Of a stretch of 5,101 nucleotides of DNA, positions 4,996 through 5,101 are shown piece by piece; the stretch's first letter is position 1; the number at the start of each line of letters is the position of its first letter. The DNA lies in assembly GCA_035513655.1 (NCBI GenBank), contig DATKBV010000478.1:1-5101 (forward strand), written 5' to 3'. The stretch comes from GCA-2726245 sp035513655 (GTDB taxonomy: Bacteria; Planctomycetota; Planctomycetia; Pirellulales; Pirellulaceae). Made by a program: the position numbers and the translations under genes. The notes below the pieces were generated by a model that did no database searches, had not been told where the DNA came from, and saw nothing but the letters and a program-made list of their open reading frames with translations.

Positions 4996-5074
4996 CGGAT
5001 TCCGACTCCGCATGCCCAGGGTGCGCGGCCGAGCCGCGACCCTGGGCTTTGGAATGCAACGCCTTCGGCGTAAG
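4979..5074 (+). repeat. Exact 17-bp direct repeat flanking the right hairpin
   Basis: aacgccttcggcgtaag occurs at 4979-4995 and at 5058-5074, 79 bases apart start to start. Each copy contains its own cgcc-ttc-ggcg mini-hairpin. The repeats bracket the right hairpin symmetrically, so they look like module boundaries. Confidence 0.9.
5014..5047. repeat. Right GC-rich hairpin
   Basis: gcccagggt (5014-5022) pairs with accctgggc (5039-5047). Then cgcggc (5024-5029) pairs with gccgcg (5033-5038), leaving one bulged G (5023) and a cga loop. Fifteen base pairs with one bulge make this the most stable local structure in the window. No T-tract follows on either strand, so it is not a standard intrinsic terminator. 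Confidence 0.85.
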
Positions 5075-5101
5075 GAAATCCTGGAACTAATTTTCGAGTT
5101 A

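Larger units (their letters stand above)
4878..5055. repeat. Perfect 21-bp inverted repeat pair framing the composite element
   Basis: The left arm, 4878-4898, starts attccaaagccc. The right arm, 5035-5055, ends gggctttggaat. They are exact reverse complements over 21 bases, separated by 136 bases. Each arm also takes part in its own local hairpin, so the DNA or RNA could fold either as one long stem or as two separate hairpins. Confidence 0.9.
4862..5074. mobile_element. Composite palindromic repeat element (two inverted copies of one unit), non-coding
   Basis: The region reads as two head-to-head copies of the same module. In the right copy, a 17-mer (4979-4995) is followed by an 18-base spacer, a GC-rich hairpin (5014-5047), ctttggaatgc, and the same 17-mer (5058-5074). 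The left copy, on the opposite strand, has cttacgctgaggcgtta (4933-4949), a 20-base spacer, hairpin 4887-4912, the reverse complement of ctttggaat (4878-4886) and a degenerate outer repeat (4861-4875). A perfect 21-bp inverted repeat (4878-4898 with 5035-5055) spans the whole element. No transposase is encoded, so if mobile it would be non-autonomous, like a MITE or REP-type sequence. Mobility is inferred from architecture; no target-site duplication could be identified with confidence. Confidence 0.55.
4715..5101. other. Upstream region of the hydrolase gene, non-coding, repeat-rich
   Basis: This region carries the hydrolase promoter and a dense set of inverted and direct repeats from about 4811 to 5074. 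Two open frames reading out of this region on the plus strand (4641-4844 and 4789-4980) follow the palindromes and have no Shine-Dalgarno, so they are not called. Bases 5075-5101 show nothing recognisable before the window ends. Confidence 0.65.

Noticed and set aside
4979..5074. Possible CRISPR array
   Set aside because: Only two direct 17-bp copies exist, the interval between them is itself a hairpin related to the left copy, and there are no cas genes.

Overview
The window looks like a stretch of chromosome from a planctomycete, probably in the Pirellulales/Rhodopirellula neighbourhood. This is inferred from a Rho factor with a long Gly/Arg-rich N-terminal tail, two predicted exported proteins of kinds common in that group (a MORN-repeat protein and a small alpha/beta hydrolase), roomy intergenic regions and structured palindromic repeats. 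No rRNA or tRNA is present to fix the taxonomy, so the assignment is moderate.

Layout from left to right. Bases 1-51 are probably the last 16 codons of an unidentified plus-strand gene. Bases 52-620 hold no convincing gene but contain a promoter-like site with a perfect TTGACA box, several small inverted repeats, and a short open frame that stops four bases before the next start. Bases 621-2006 encode transcription termination factor Rho. Its ATPase core is complete, its usual N-terminal helix bundle is replaced by an RGG-rich low-complexity tail, and its C-terminus is a short Gly/Ala tail made by a 9-bp tandem repeat. A terminator-like hairpin with a T-tract lies at 2118-2144. Bases 2184-3359 encode an exported MORN-repeat protein. 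Bases 3360-3910 are a gene-poor gap between convergent genes with one long imperfect hairpin. Bases 3911-4714 (minus strand) encode an exported alpha/beta hydrolase with a visible Ser-Asp-His triad, a strong Shine-Dalgarno and a perfect TATAAT box.

Bases 4862-5074, upstream of the hydrolase promoter, contain the most unusual structure. It is a large nested palindrome that reads as two inverted copies of a composite unit: a short 'aacgccttcggcgtaag' repeat, a GC-rich 'cccagggt...accctggg' hairpin, and another short repeat. It looks like a non-coding interspersed or mobile repeat.

The three complete genes do not form an obvious pathway. Rho is a housekeeping transcription factor. The MORN protein and the hydrolase are both predicted to be exported but are convergent and unlikely to share an operon. 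The points most worth following up are the composite palindrome, the atypical Rho termini and the long rho leader.
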